NCBI RefSeq assembly: GCF_002632465.1
Contig: NZ_NIBS01000001.1
Span: forward strand, 493,669-557,668
From: Xenorhabdus budapestensis
GTDB taxonomy: Bacteria; Pseudomonadota; Gammaproteobacteria; Enterobacterales; Enterobacteriaceae
DNA: 64,000 nucleotides
Direction: 5' to 3'
Program-made: the position numbers and the translations under genes
The notes under the pieces: generated by a model
Databases searched by the model: none
What the model saw: the letters and a program-made list of their open reading frames with translations, nothing else
Told to the model about the DNA's origin: nothing
In this document: positions 9,657 through 18,052 of the stretch, piece by piece
Numbering within the stretch: position 1 is the first letter of the stretch
Layout of the letters: each line of letters opens with the position of its first letter

Positions 9657-9725
9657 GGATCGTTAGCTCAGTCGGTAGAGCGGTTTATCTTTACTTAATG
9701 GGTTGCAGGTTCGAGCCGAAATTAA
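9657..9725 (+). pseudogene. Decayed second tRNA-Lys copy
   Basis: The 5-prime half repeats the intact tRNA-Lys almost exactly (GATCGTTAGCTCAGTCGGTAGAGC), and the stretch GGTTGCAGGTTCGA keeps part of the T-arm. The anticodon stem no longer pairs, there is no TTT in loop context, and the 3-prime acceptor strand and CCA are missing: the sequence runs into GCCGAAATTAACTCC. I read it as a tRNA remnant from loss of the ancestral tandem array or from recombination at a tRNA 3-prime end. Confidence 0.8.
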
Positions 9726-9789
9726 CTCCTCTATATCATATTAAAAACTTTAAAATATTTGAAGACATTCGCTTACAGATTGGCTATCT

Positions 9790-9807
9790 TGTTTAGTATG
9801 TAAAACA
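9790..9807 (+). promoter_or_regulatory. Putative NadR operator upstream of pnuC
   Basis: TGTTTA-GTATGT-AAAACA matches the NadR (NAD repressor) consensus TGTTTA-N6-TAAACA with one mismatch. A second, weaker copy in the opposite sense lies at 9853-9870 (right half TAAACA perfect, left half 3 of 6). NadR control of nadA-pnuC is established in enterics. Confidence 0.65.
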
Positions 9808-9852
9808 ATATAGGGCAAAATAGTCGATTTTCATCTTAACTTTACGTTTTCT

Positions 9853-9870
9853 GTATTAATATACTAAACA
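9853..9870 (-). promoter_or_regulatory. Second weak NadR-like box before pnuC
   Basis: On the minus strand the site reads TGTTTAGTATATTAATAC: a perfect TGTTTA half followed by a poor second half. The first ten bases, TGTTTAGTAT, are identical to those of the upstream box at 9790, suggesting a paired operator. It lies 27 bases before the pnuC start. Confidence 0.4.
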
Positions 9871-9896
9871 TCATTTATGGTTAAGGATAAGAAAGC

Positions 9897-10598
9897 ATGG
9901 ATTTTTTCAACATTCATAACATATTGGTACATATTCCGCTAGGAGCAGACGGTTATAACCTTTCATACGTAGAAGCTGTTGGTACAATTGCGGGCTTATT
10001 ATGTATTTGGCTCGCCAGTCAGGAAAAAATTATTAATTACCTGTTTGGTGTGATTAATGTGTCATTATTTGCTGTGATATTTTTCCAAATTCAACTCTAT
10101 GCCAGTCTTATTCTACAAATCTTTTTCTTCGCCGCTAATATTTATGGCTGGTATGCCTGGAGTCGGGTCAACGAACAGAAACAGATAGAATTAAAGATCC
10201 GTTGGCTAAACCCTAAACAAATGCTCAGTGTGGCGGTAGTTTCTATCGTTTTCATCCTGATCATGACATTCAATATTAATCAGATCTTTGGTTATATGGC
10301 AAAAATTGTGGTTCTTGCCTTACAGGGTATAGGATCTAATATTACCATGCCGAATTTACAGCCAGATGCATTCCCATTCTGGGATTCAGTGATGACAGTG
10401 CTATCAATAGTGGCAATGATTTTAATGACCCGTAAGCATGTGGAAAATTGGCTGATATGGGTGATCATTAATGTTATTAGTGTAGTGATTTATTTCTATC
10501 AAGGTGTTCTGGCTATGTCGTTGCAGTACATTATCCTGACGGGGATCGCTCTGAATGGTGCTCGTTTGTGGATCAAAGCAGCTAAAAATAATGAATAA
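9897..10598 (+). CDS. pnuC: Nicotinamide riboside transporter PnuC
   Basis: Inner-membrane facilitator for nicotinamide riboside, feeding NAD salvage. The 233 residues have about seven hydrophobic segments. The conserved motif WLASQEKIINYLFGVINVSLFA (about 40-60) and FFAANIYGWYAW (about 78-90) identify the family. In E. coli it follows nadA; here nadA is absent and pnuC follows the tRNA region directly, with NadR-like boxes upstream. That arrangement fits an organism relying on imported pyridine precursors. Confidence 0.95.
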   Translation: MDFFNIHNILVHIPLGADGYNLSYVEAVGTIAGLLCIWLASQEKIINYLFGVINVSLFAVIFFQIQLYASLILQIFFFAANIYGWYAWSRVNEQKQIELKIRWLNPKQMLSVAVVSIVFILIMTFNINQIFGYMAKIVVLALQGIGSNITMPNLQPDAFPFWDSVMTVLSIVAMILMTRKHVENWLIWVIINVISVVIYFYQGVLAMSLQYIILTGIALNGARLWIKAAKNNE

Positions 10599-10635
10599 AG
10601 TGTAATCTATTAAAAACGCAAACTAACAGTTAGCG

Positions 10636-10668
10636 CAGGCTATAAGTCATTAATTGGCTTATAGCCTG
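10636..10668 (+). terminator. Hairpin after pnuC
   Basis: An 11-bp perfect stem (10636-10646 with 10658-10668) with an 11-base loop, followed by TTATTGATATTT. It is probably the pnuC terminator, though the T-run is interrupted. Confidence 0.55.
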
Positions 10669-10881
10669 TTATTGATATTTCGTTTATTTGCTCCATCTTG
10701 CAAGTTCCTGCTTTATTAATTTAATCATCTGAATCTACATAATTTTTATGTATATTCTTATTCTTCTATGAAAAAAGTTCTTTTCTTACCTACAAAGATT
10801 ATTTACAGCATAGCGCCTAACAGTTAGATTGAGATCACAAAATTATTTCAAATAACTGTAAACACATTAGGTGGAAGGTCG

Positions 10882-11934
10882 ATGAATTACCAGAATGACG
10901 ATATAAAAATAAGGAAAATAACAGAATTATTACCACCAGTTGCATTGCTCGAAAAATTTCCTGCAACAAAAGATACTGCTATTACTGTCCGTGAAGCTCG
11001 TGAAGCTATTCATAACGTTTTAGCGGGTGAAGATGATCGGCTATTGGTAGTAATTGGCCCGTGCTCAATTCATGATCCAGAGGCTGCATTGGAATATGCA
11101 GAGCGCCTGAACAAATTACGTAAGGAATTGAAGGCAGATTTGGAAATCGTGATGCGGGTTTATTTTGAAAAACCTCGTACTACAATCGGTTGGAAAGGGT
11201 TAATTAATGACCCGAAAATGGATTGTAGTTTTGATATTAACGATGGATTACGTGTAGCACGTAAACTTCTGATCGATATTAACGATATGGGATTACCAGC
11301 AGCAGGTGAATACCTTGATATGATCACACCTCAATATCTTGCAGATCTCATGAGCTGGGGAGCAATAGGAGCGCGTACAACAGAGTCCCAGGTTCATCGT
11401 GAGTTGGCATCTGGTCTTTCTTGCCCGGTTGGTTTTAAAAATGGTACTGACGGTACAATAAAAGTGGCGATTGATGCTATTAATGCAGCCAGCTCACCAC
11501 ACTGTTTTCTGTCAGTGACTAAATGGGGCCACTCTGCAATTGTTAACACCACAGGTAATCAGGATTGTCATATTATTCTGCGTGGTGGTAAGGAACCTAA
11601 TTATAGTGCTGAACATGTCGGTGCTGTTAAAGAAGGGTTAATAAAAGCAGGATTGGCGCCACGGGTAATGATTGATTTTAGCCACGCAAACAGCGCGAAG
11701 CAATTCAAAAGGCAAATGGATGTTGGCACTGATGTTTGTGGTCAGATTTCCGCAGGAGAAACTGCGATTATTGGTGTGATGGTTGAAAGCAATCTGGTTG
11801 AAGGCAACCAAAGCTTGGATGGTGACGAACCTCTGGTTTATGGCCAAAGTGTGACAGATGCCTGCATTGGTTGGGATGATACAGAGACTTTATTGCGGCA
11901 ATTATCTCAGGCTGTCAGAGCTCGCCGGGGTTAA
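10882..11934 (+). CDS. aroG: 3-deoxy-7-phosphoheptulonate synthase, AroG type
   Basis: DAHP synthase, the first step of the shikimate pathway: condenses phosphoenolpyruvate with erythrose 4-phosphate in the cytoplasm. The 350 residues equal E. coli AroG, the phenylalanine-sensitive isozyme, and match it closely (MNYQNDD start, VIGPCSIHDP near residues 56-65, RVYFEKPRTT near 92-101, IGARTTESQVHRELASGLS). Isozyme assignment rests on resemblance to AroG over AroF/AroH. A 283-base gap upstream holds the promoter; I saw no convincing TyrR box. A strong terminator follows. Confidence 0.95.
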   Translation: MNYQNDDIKIRKITELLPPVALLEKFPATKDTAITVREAREAIHNVLAGEDDRLLVVIGPCSIHDPEAALEYAERLNKLRKELKADLEIVMRVYFEKPRTTIGWKGLINDPKMDCSFDINDGLRVARKLLIDINDMGLPAAGEYLDMITPQYLADLMSWGAIGARTTESQVHRELASGLSCPVGFKNGTDGTIKVAIDAINAASSPHCFLSVTKWGHSAIVNTTGNQDCHIILRGGKEPNYSAEHVGAVKEGLIKAGLAPRVMIDFSHANSAKQFKRQMDVGTDVCGQISAGETAIIGVMVESNLVEGNQSLDGDEPLVYGQSVTDACIGWDDTETLLRQLSQAVRARRG

Positions 11935-11946
11935 AGTAGTATGAAA

Positions 11947-11970
11947 AAAGCCGGAGTGGTTTCCGGCTTT
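11947..11970. terminator. Bidirectional terminator between aroG and gpmA
   Basis: AAAGCCGGA (11947-11955) pairs with TCCGGCTTT (11962-11970) around a 6-base loop, with A-run before and T-run after. It can serve both converging genes. Confidence 0.85.
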
Positions 11971-11999
11971 TGCTTATTATATTCAAGAGATAGTTTGAA

Positions 12000-12752
12000 T
12001 TACTTCGCTTTACCTTGGTTTGCTACTGCGGCTGCTTTTGCAGCTATCTCATCAGCATTACCCAGATAATAGTGTTTGATTGGTTTCATGTTTTCGTCAA
12101 ATTCATAAACCAATGGCACAGCAGTTGGGATATTCAATTCAAGAATTTCATCTTCGCCCATGTTGTCCAGATATTTCACCAGCGCACGCAGAGAGTTGCC
12201 ATGAGCAGCAATAATGACTTTTTCACCGTTTGCAACACGAGGTCTGATAATTTCTTCCCAATAAGGGACAACACGCTCGATAGTGGTTGCCAGACTTTCT
12301 GTGACAGGAAGTTCTTCTGGTTTCAGGTTTGCATAGCGAGGATCATGACTAGGATAACGTTCATCATCTTTAGTCAGGTCTGGAGGCGTGATTGCGAACC
12401 CACGACGCCACAATTTAACTTGATCATCACCGTATTTAGCCGCTGTTTCAGCCTTGTCCAGACCTTGCAGTGCACCATAATGGCGTTCATTCAGTTTCCA
12501 GCTTTTTTCAACTGGCAGCCATTGCTGATCGACTTGGTCCAGAATATTCCACAAAGTATGAATGGCACGTTTTAAAACAGAAGTGTAGGCAAAATCAAAA
12601 GTAAAACCTTCTTGTTTTAGCAATTGACCAGCTTGTTGTGCTTCAGTGCGGCCTTTATCAGACAGTTCAATATCAGTCCAACCGGTAAAGCGGTTTTCTT
12701 TGTTCCACTCACTTTCACCATGCCTTACAAGGACCAGCTTAGTTACAGCCAT
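12000..12752 (-). CDS. gpmA: 2,3-bisphosphoglycerate-dependent phosphoglycerate mutase
   Basis: Glycolytic enzyme interconverting 3- and 2-phosphoglycerate through a phosphohistidine. The RHG motif places the catalytic His at residue 11, and the second conserved His is in [15 protein letters not shown] (about residue 184). The 250 residues equal the E. coli enzyme. A GGAG ribosome site lies just upstream of the ATG. A good sigma-70 promoter is visible 55-85 bases upstream. Confidence 0.98.
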   Translation of the reverse strand: MAVTKLVLVRHGESEWNKENRFTGWTDIELSDKGRTEAQQAGQLLKQEGFTFDFAYTSVLKRAIHTLWNILDQVDQQWLPVEKSWKLNERHYGALQGLDKAETAAKYGDDQVKLWRRGFAITPPDLTKDDERYPSHDPRYANLKPEELPVTESLATTIERVVPYWEEIIRPRVANGEKVIIAAHGNSLRALVKYLDNMGEDEILELNIPTAVPLVYEFDENMKPIKHYYLGNADEIAAKAAAVANQGKAK

Positions 12753-12806
12753 AGCTTAAACTCCTATCATTACTTTTTAATACAAAATGAAATGTTTGCT
12801 GGTGGC

Positions 12807-12836
12807 ATTATATGGTGCGATAGACTGAAACGGCAA
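12807..12836 (-). promoter_or_regulatory. Sigma-70 promoter of gpmA
   Basis: On the minus strand, TTGCCG (12831-12836) and TATAAT (12807-12812) are separated by 18 bases. The -10 hexamer is perfect. The start codon lies about 55 bases downstream. The rest of the 12753-13077 gap shows no gene I can support. Confidence 0.65.
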
Positions 12837-13077
12837 ATAATAGTCTCGAATCACCTGTTTTAAATCATATTTGGGCACATCTGGAGACAGTTGCAGCCTG
12901 ATTATTCCTGCCATTTTTCAAATTGTAGCTTTATTGGCGATGTTCACTCATCTTGGTTACCTAGTATCTGTTATATAGATCTATGTTCCCCGGAGTTTGT
13001 TCCCTTGCCGTTGAACCGTATCTTGAAATTTATTGAGTATGGCTGCAACTGGAGATTTGGTTGGAATCAGATTCCGT

Positions 13078-13908
13078 TTAGCTGATTACTGCTTTTATCG
13101 GATAAGTGTAAAACAGCAGATGTAATACATTGAGCGTAAAGTGGAAGCCGACAGCTACCCATAAACGTCCACTCCACATCCATGCTATACCATAAATCAG
13201 ACCCGCCAGTGTTGCGAAAGCCATCAGCAGGGCACCACCAGCAAGATGGGCAACACCAAATAGTAGCGAAGTTATGATAAGTGCAAAATAAGGGCTCATC
13301 CACTGGCTGAGTTTTTGTTGAATATAACCACGGAACAAGGCTTCTTCTGCCAATGAAACGAAGAAGATATTGGCAGCAACAAATACAGGAAACCAGTTAG
13401 GGAGATGGAGTTCAACGGATAATCCACCGAGAACAGTCGCGAGTCCTAATAACGCAGGTATAGTTGTGATTAATAGTGCCCAACCATGTGTAGGAGCATT
13501 AACCACCGGATTACGGCGGAATAAACTCGGCATGCAGCATAATAAAATAAAGGGGATCAAAGCTTTATCAAAATTAAAATACATGGAAAAAGGGGCGCTG
13601 AGTGGCCCAACTTGTACTTTATTCAGATATTTCAGGTTATGAAAACCGGGGATGTAATGTATAAATAACAAAATACTCACGATAACCAATAGCAATTCGG
13701 TAATGTTTTTACCGATAGCATGTTTTTTGGTATTGAAATAGATATGTGTTACACCCAACACACTTATCATTAATAGTGAGATAATCGCGGGATAGGCCAG
13801 CACGTGAGTGCTGATCCCAACAACAATCGCTAAAAGTGCAATGAAAAAAGCGATTTTTTGGCGAATATCTAGCAGTGCCAACGAAGCAGCAAGTAAAGTC
13901 CAGCCCAT
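13078..13908 (-). CDS. CPBP-family (CAAX-type) intramembrane metalloprotease
   Basis: A 276-residue multi-pass membrane protein with about eight hydrophobic segments. The C-terminal part has the ABI/CPBP signature: EEALFRGYIQQ (EExxxR), then FGVAHLAGG with the conserved His, and a further helix with FHFTLNVLH. CPBP proteins are Rce1-like glutamyl proteases; in bacteria many have unknown substrates and some act in bacteriocin immunity. It lies downstream of modF in the same direction with a 220-base gap, so shared transcription is uncertain. It is not part of the E. coli gene order here. Confidence 0.88.
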   Translation of the reverse strand: MGWTLLAASLALLDIRQKIAFFIALLAIVVGISTHVLAYPAIISLLMISVLGVTHIYFNTKKHAIGKNITELLLVIVSILLFIHYIPGFHNLKYLNKVQVGPLSAPFSMYFNFDKALIPFILLCCMPSLFRRNPVVNAPTHGWALLITTIPALLGLATVLGGLSVELHLPNWFPVFVAANIFFVSLAEEALFRGYIQQKLSQWMSPYFALIITSLLFGVAHLAGGALLMAFATLAGLIYGIAWMWSGRLWVAVGFHFTLNVLHLLFYTYPIKAVIS

Positions 13909-14128
13909 ACAACTCTCGGTTATTTTTGAAAAAATAGGTAAATAGTCTAAAAATAGACTGGGATTTTATAGCAAGAGAAGAAAAATTCAAAAAAAATAAT
14001 AAAAAATACCAAAAAAGTGTTCCGTACCATTCTGTGAACTGGCGCACAATCTTCTTCATTCGAGAGACGGTGCAGTGTGTAGACTTACCCTCTCTTAGTT
14101 TCATTTGAGAGGGGGTATTATTAAGTCA

Positions 14129-15610
14129 TCACGAAAGTGAGCGAGAAGTCAGCTCTGTTTCATATCGGTAGACATCACCATCAGGAATGAATTTCAGCCG
14201 ATGAGTAATACACTCAGGCGCATCTTCCTGGTGGTGAGAAACAAACAAAAGTTGAGTATCACCACTTCTAATCATGATATCAATGAAGCGCAGGACTAAT
14301 TGACGATTAAGTGGGTCAAGCCCTTGTAATGGCTCATCCAGAATTAATAATGCCGGATGTTTCACTAAAGCGCGGGCAATCAATACCAACCGCTGCTGTC
14401 CCCACGACAAGCTATGAAATGGACTGTTTGCAGTTGCGCCGGATAAACCTAACAGTATTAGCCATTCATCAGCTAATTGTTGCTGGCGATCTGAAACTGC
14501 CTGATAAAGCCCGATAGAGTCGAAGAAACCGGAGAGGATAACATTGCGGACGCTGGTACTGACACGGTATTCGAGATGAATACTATTGCTGACATAACCA
14601 ATATGACGTTTTATATCCCAGATAGTCTCACCACTTCCTCGTTGGCGGCCAAATAAAACCAGGTGATTGCTATAACCTTGAGGATGCTCGCCAGTGATCA
14701 GACTGAGAAGAGTGGATTTTCCAGCACCATTTTCACCGATGATTTGCCAGTGTTCACCAGGGATAATCTGCCAGTTCAGGCCATGTAATATTGGTTTATC
14801 GTTGTATTTAACAACCATATTGTGCATTGATACTAAAGGTTGATCTGCGGGGAGTTGCTTATCAATCCGATATTCATCTGGCTCTGGTAGTTGAATATTT
14901 TTTAGAGCTTCACTGTGTGCTAACTGTGCGACAAGAGATTCAGCCAAAATACGCTTTTTTTCTCCGGCTAACGTCAAATGACAATCGGCCAATACACCAA
15001 TTTGTTCGACAAAATCAGGGATCTGGTTAAATCGGTTTAAGATTAAAACCAGAGTGATGCCTTTTGTGGTCAGAGTCTCTAATAACTGAGATAACTGATT
15101 TCTGGCATAAGCATCTAACCCGTCAAAAGGCTCATCAAGGATTAAAAGGTCTGGATCGGCCATTAATGCCTGGCAAAGCAATACTTTGCGTACTTCTCCA
15201 GTAGAAAGATATTTAAAACGGCGTGAAAGCAAGTCTTTAATGCCAAAGTATTTTGTCAGTTCAAGGCACAATTCATTGTCTTTGTGATACATTTGGATCA
15301 CTTCTGCGGCAGTACGTCCCGTATCTTCTTCTTCTCTGAGCAAATCTGTATTGTTGCGTTGCCATTCTTCATCGATCAGCTGCTGAAGCTGCTCGAAAGA
15401 GAGTCGTATCGGAGTATGAAAAGAGCAATGTGTTTCACCTGTCAGTTGAGTTAATTCATTTGATAAAACACGAGCCAGAGAAGACTTTCCACTGCCATTC
15501 GCGCCGACAAATGCCCAGCTTTCCCCGGAAATAATTTTTAGTGACGGTAGCCGCAGAATACGGGTGTCACTTAAACGGAAACTACCTTGCTTTACTTGCA
15601 ATTCAGACAT
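14129..15610 (-). CDS. modF: Molybdate metabolism ABC ATP-binding protein ModF
   Basis: A cytoplasmic protein of two fused ABC ATPase domains (493 residues; E. coli ModF about 490). Domain 1 has Walker A GANGSGKSS (about 36-44) and signature LSTGE; domain 2 has GENGAGKST (about 290-298) and LSWGQQ, each with an LILDEP Walker B. It has no membrane partner in the locus, and its role in molybdate metabolism is not settled. It lies downstream of modE in the same orientation, as in E. coli modEF, but here a 200-base spacer with a hairpin separates them. Confidence 0.95.
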   Translation of the reverse strand: MSELQVKQGSFRLSDTRILRLPSLKIISGESWAFVGANGSGKSSLARVLSNELTQLTGETHCSFHTPIRLSFEQLQQLIDEEWQRNNTDLLREEEDTGRTAAEVIQMYHKDNELCLELTKYFGIKDLLSRRFKYLSTGEVRKVLLCQALMADPDLLILDEPFDGLDAYARNQLSQLLETLTTKGITLVLILNRFNQIPDFVEQIGVLADCHLTLAGEKKRILAESLVAQLAHSEALKNIQLPEPDEYRIDKQLPADQPLVSMHNMVVKYNDKPILHGLNWQIIPGEHWQIIGENGAGKSTLLSLITGEHPQGYSNHLVLFGRQRGSGETIWDIKRHIGYVSNSIHLEYRVSTSVRNVILSGFFDSIGLYQAVSDRQQQLADEWLILLGLSGATANSPFHSLSWGQQRLVLIARALVKHPALLILDEPLQGLDPLNRQLVLRFIDIMIRSGDTQLLFVSHHQEDAPECITHRLKFIPDGDVYRYETELTSRSLS

Positions 15611-15724
15611 TTCTATTCCTTTTTAAGCAACATCAACTAAAGGATCACAGAAATAAGCGTAATAATGTTCAATGTCAATGAGTAACCGTCTGTTATTCGT
15701 TATGGGTTGATATTTTAGGAAGGG

Positions 15725-15765
15725 AGGTACAAAAATTGTTACAGAAATCGTTACAACAATCGTCA
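15725..15765 (-). repeat. Three imperfect 12-bp tandem repeats between modE and modF
   Basis: On the minus strand the units read GTTGTGACGATT, GTTGTAACGATT and TCTGTAACAATT. They lie inside a 66-codon minus-strand reading frame (15623-15823) with a hydrophobic N-terminus. I do not annotate that frame as a gene because it overlaps the hairpin and lacks a clear ribosome site. Confidence 0.5.
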
Positions 15766-15780
15766 CAACAACAGTACAGA

Positions 15781-15809
15781 TGCCCCTGACAGTAAGTATC
15801 AGGGGGGCA
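15781..15809 (-). terminator. Hairpin in the modE-modF spacer
   Basis: TGCCCCTGA (15781-15789) pairs with TCAGGGGGGCA (15799-15809) apart from one bulged G. It stands just downstream of modE on the minus strand and could terminate or attenuate transcription into modF. Confidence 0.5.
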
Positions 15810-15831
15810 AGCATCAATAACATATCGCTAA

Positions 15832-16638
15832 TTAATATAGTGCTGCAATAATCACCTTATCTGCATTAAAAAGCGCAGTCACGGGATCATGCAGTTGAAG
15901 AGCCAAATCTTCTATTTCCTGATTGGATAACGTGACACAGAGCGATTCACCGCCATCAAGGGTCAGGATAATTTCACTGCATTGTTTTCCTGTTTCAATC
16001 TGGCTGATTTGACCAGATAACCTATTCTCAAAAGAGATATTGTTGGAGGAAGTTGCAGCTACAGTGCCTTTGCTTAAGGTAATCCACGGAGCCTTAATTA
16101 AGGCGATCACTTCTTTGCCTTTTACCAGATTTAATCGGTTAGCGCTTTGCTCTGTTACCGCAACACAGATTGATGTTTTGTCATCAGCCAGCAGGATACG
16201 GATATTTTGCTGAATGTTCTCATAATCACGCTCGACAATTGTTCCGAAAAATTGATTTCTGGCACTTGTTTGCAGGGAAAAGCGGGATATGGCTGCCAAC
16301 AGGCCATCCAAAGGCAATGAATCCTGATTGAGAACATCAAATGCTTTTTGCTGAATTTTTTCCAGCAGATCGTAGAGCTGTATCAGACGTTCACCATAAC
16401 GTGTAAGTTGGGCACCTCCACCACCTTTACCACCAGTTGCACGATCAACCATTAACTCATCTGCGAGATGGTTCATTTCATTGATAGCATCCCAGGCACT
16501 TTTATAGCTGATACCAGCTTGCTTGGCTCCCTGACTGATGGAACCCGTGATTTTAATCTGTTTTAGTAACTCGATTCGTCGGGGATCGGCGAAAACCCGA
16601 TGCTGCAATTTGAGTGTTAACAATATTTCTGCTTGCAT
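15832..16638 (-). CDS. modE: Molybdate-responsive transcriptional regulator ModE
   Basis: DNA-binding molybdate sensor that represses modABC when molybdate is plentiful. The N-terminal winged helix (about 20-115) includes SISQGAKQAGISYKSAWDAINEMN; the C-terminal part (about 125-265) has two Mop domains, with SARNQFFGTIVERD opening the first. Length 268 against 262 in E. coli. It is divergent from acrZ and modABC, and a ModE-type operator precedes modA. Confidence 0.96.
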   Translation of the reverse strand: MQAEILLTLKLQHRVFADPRRIELLKQIKITGSISQGAKQAGISYKSAWDAINEMNHLADELMVDRATGGKGGGGAQLTRYGERLIQLYDLLEKIQQKAFDVLNQDSLPLDGLLAAISRFSLQTSARNQFFGTIVERDYENIQQNIRILLADDKTSICVAVTEQSANRLNLVKGKEVIALIKAPWITLSKGTVAATSSNNISFENRLSGQISQIETGKQCSEIILTLDGGESLCVTLSNQEIEDLALQLHDPVTALFNADKVIIAALY

Positions 16639-16849
16639 AGTGATTTATTCAGGCAACTATTTGAAAGTTTTTACAGAATAACTGTAAGAATCGCACGTTT
16701 CGTCGGTTACTGTTACCTTTTTATTGTCTAGAATAGCGAGATTGTCGTCTGTGCAGTACGTTGCTCTTGCTCTGATAGGGGAAAAGAGAGTTAAATACGG
16801 TACAGTTTATTTTGGACTAGATGATAGTCACTCATGATATGAGGTTTAC

Positions 16850-16996
16850 ATGTTTGAGTTGATTAAAAGTATGGCGTTTTCGCTGGTCATGGTTCCTGTT
16901 GTCATGGTAGTAATTCTGGGATTGATTTATGGACTTGGCGAGCTGTTTAACATTATTTCCAAAAATGAAACGAAAAATCTTGAACGGAAGCTTTGA
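16850..16996 (+). CDS. acrZ: AcrAB-TolC accessory small membrane protein AcrZ
   Basis: A 48-residue single-span protein, [20 protein letters not shown] at its start, closely matching E. coli AcrZ (49 residues). AcrZ binds the AcrB pump and widens its substrate range. The membrane helix (about 8-30) keeps the MVPVVM and LGLIYGLGE segments, with a short polar tail. GAGG lies about 6 bases upstream of the ATG. It sits between divergent modE and modA as in E. coli and has its own strong terminator. Confidence 0.95.
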   Translation: MFELIKSMAFSLVMVPVVMVVILGLIYGLGELFNIISKNETKNLERKL

Positions 16997-17025
16997 TTTC
17001 AGTTGATTGATTATCAGAGTTTATC

Positions 17026-17053
17026 TTACCCGGTTTTTCCGGGTAATTTTTTT
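17026..17053 (+). terminator. Rho-independent terminator of acrZ
   Basis: TTACCCGG (17026-17033) and CCGGGTAA (17039-17046) form an 8-bp stem with a TTTTT loop, followed by a run of seven T. Confidence 0.92.
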
Positions 17054-17196
17054 GCTTTACGCTTTTTTTTCATCAACTGCCAGCTTACAAATAAAAATTC
17101 TCCACATCTAGATTGCAACACCTGCCCTGAGTGAACACAAAAACTAAAATTGGCTCACAACTTGCCGATTAATCTCAGAATAGTATTTTCATTTAA

Positions 17197-17220
17197 CGTT
17201 GTATCTTGTTATATACAGCG
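17197..17220 (+). promoter_or_regulatory. ModE operator upstream of modA
   Basis: CGTTGTAT and ATACAGCG flank eight bases, the same 8-N8-8 layout as the E. coli modA operator (CGTTATAT-N8-ACATAACG). It lies 33 bases before the modA ATG, where bound ModE would block the promoter. Confidence 0.75.
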
Positions 17221-17252
17221 CACGGTCTTGGTTATCATAAGTGGAATACAAC

Positions 17253-18035
17253 ATGAAAAAGCGCATCGCAAAGAATTTTTATCAGTTACTGACAGGAACC
17301 GTAGTTTCTTTTGCACTTGTCGGAAATAGTTGGGCTGCGGAGAGAGTGACTGTTTTCGCTGCTGCATCATTAACGAATGCACTTAATGATATTGCTGAGC
17401 AGTATAAAAAAGAAAATCGGGGAGATATTGTCGCTTCTTACGCATCGTCTTCAACATTAGCTCGCCAGATAGAGCAGGGAGCGCCCGCAGATATCTTTGT
17501 TTCTGCTGATCAACAATGGATGGATTATGTTTCTGATAAGAAACTCATTGTTGAAAATACTCGTCATACTTTGCTGGGGAATCAACTGGTCTTGATTGCT
17601 CCCAAAGAGAGTAAACTGAATAAAGTCGATATCAATCGAGAAACAAAATGGCAGTCTTTATTGTCTGGAGGACGTTTAGCGGTTGGTGACCCTGATCATG
17701 TTCCTGTTGGTATTTATGCCAAAGAATCCCTTCAGTATCTGGGAGCATGGAACTTGGTTAACCCATTGTTGGCTCGTACCAATAATGTACGCAGTGGTAT
17801 GGCTTTGGTGGAACGGGAAGAAGTACCATTGGGAATTGTCTATGGTTCTGATGCCGTTGCCAGCAAGAAAGTGAAAGTGGTTGGTATATTCCCGCAAGAA
17901 AGTCATAAACCAGTGGAATATCCCATTGCAATTATTAAAGGTCATGAAAATCAGGCGGTACGTGATTTTTATGATCATCTCAAAACCCCTGAAGCCGTTA
18001 ACATTTTCAAACGTTACGGTTTTAGTCCACTGTAG
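17253..18035 (+). CDS. modA: Molybdate ABC transporter periplasmic binding protein ModA
   Basis: Captures molybdate or tungstate in the periplasm and delivers it to ModBC. The signal peptide covers about residues 1-29, ending in SWAA. The mature start RVTVFAAASLTNAL contains the anion-binding Ser, and ASSSTLARQIEQGAPADIFVSAD holds the next ligand region. I choose the ATG at 17253; an in-frame GTG four codons earlier is possible. The 260 residues compare with 257 in E. coli. modB follows within 17 bases. Confidence 0.96.
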   Translation: MKKRIAKNFYQLLTGTVVSFALVGNSWAAERVTVFAAASLTNALNDIAEQYKKENRGDIVASYASSSTLARQIEQGAPADIFVSADQQWMDYVSDKKLIVENTRHTLLGNQLVLIAPKESKLNKVDINRETKWQSLLSGGRLAVGDPDHVPVGIYAKESLQYLGAWNLVNPLLARTNNVRSGMALVEREEVPLGIVYGSDAVASKKVKVVGIFPQESHKPVEYPIAIIKGHENQAVRDFYDHLKTPEAVNIFKRYGFSPL

Positions 18036-18052
18036 GAACTATTCTTTTGGAG

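Noticed and set aside
10780..10881. TyrR box upstream of aroG
   Set aside because: There is one TGTAAA half-site near 10857, but no matching TTTACA at six bases' distance.
15623..15823. 66-codon minus-strand frame as a small protein gene
   Set aside because: The hydrophobic N-terminus is partly produced by the 12-bp repeats, the frame overlaps a hairpin and the start lacks a ribosome site. It is kept only as a finding.
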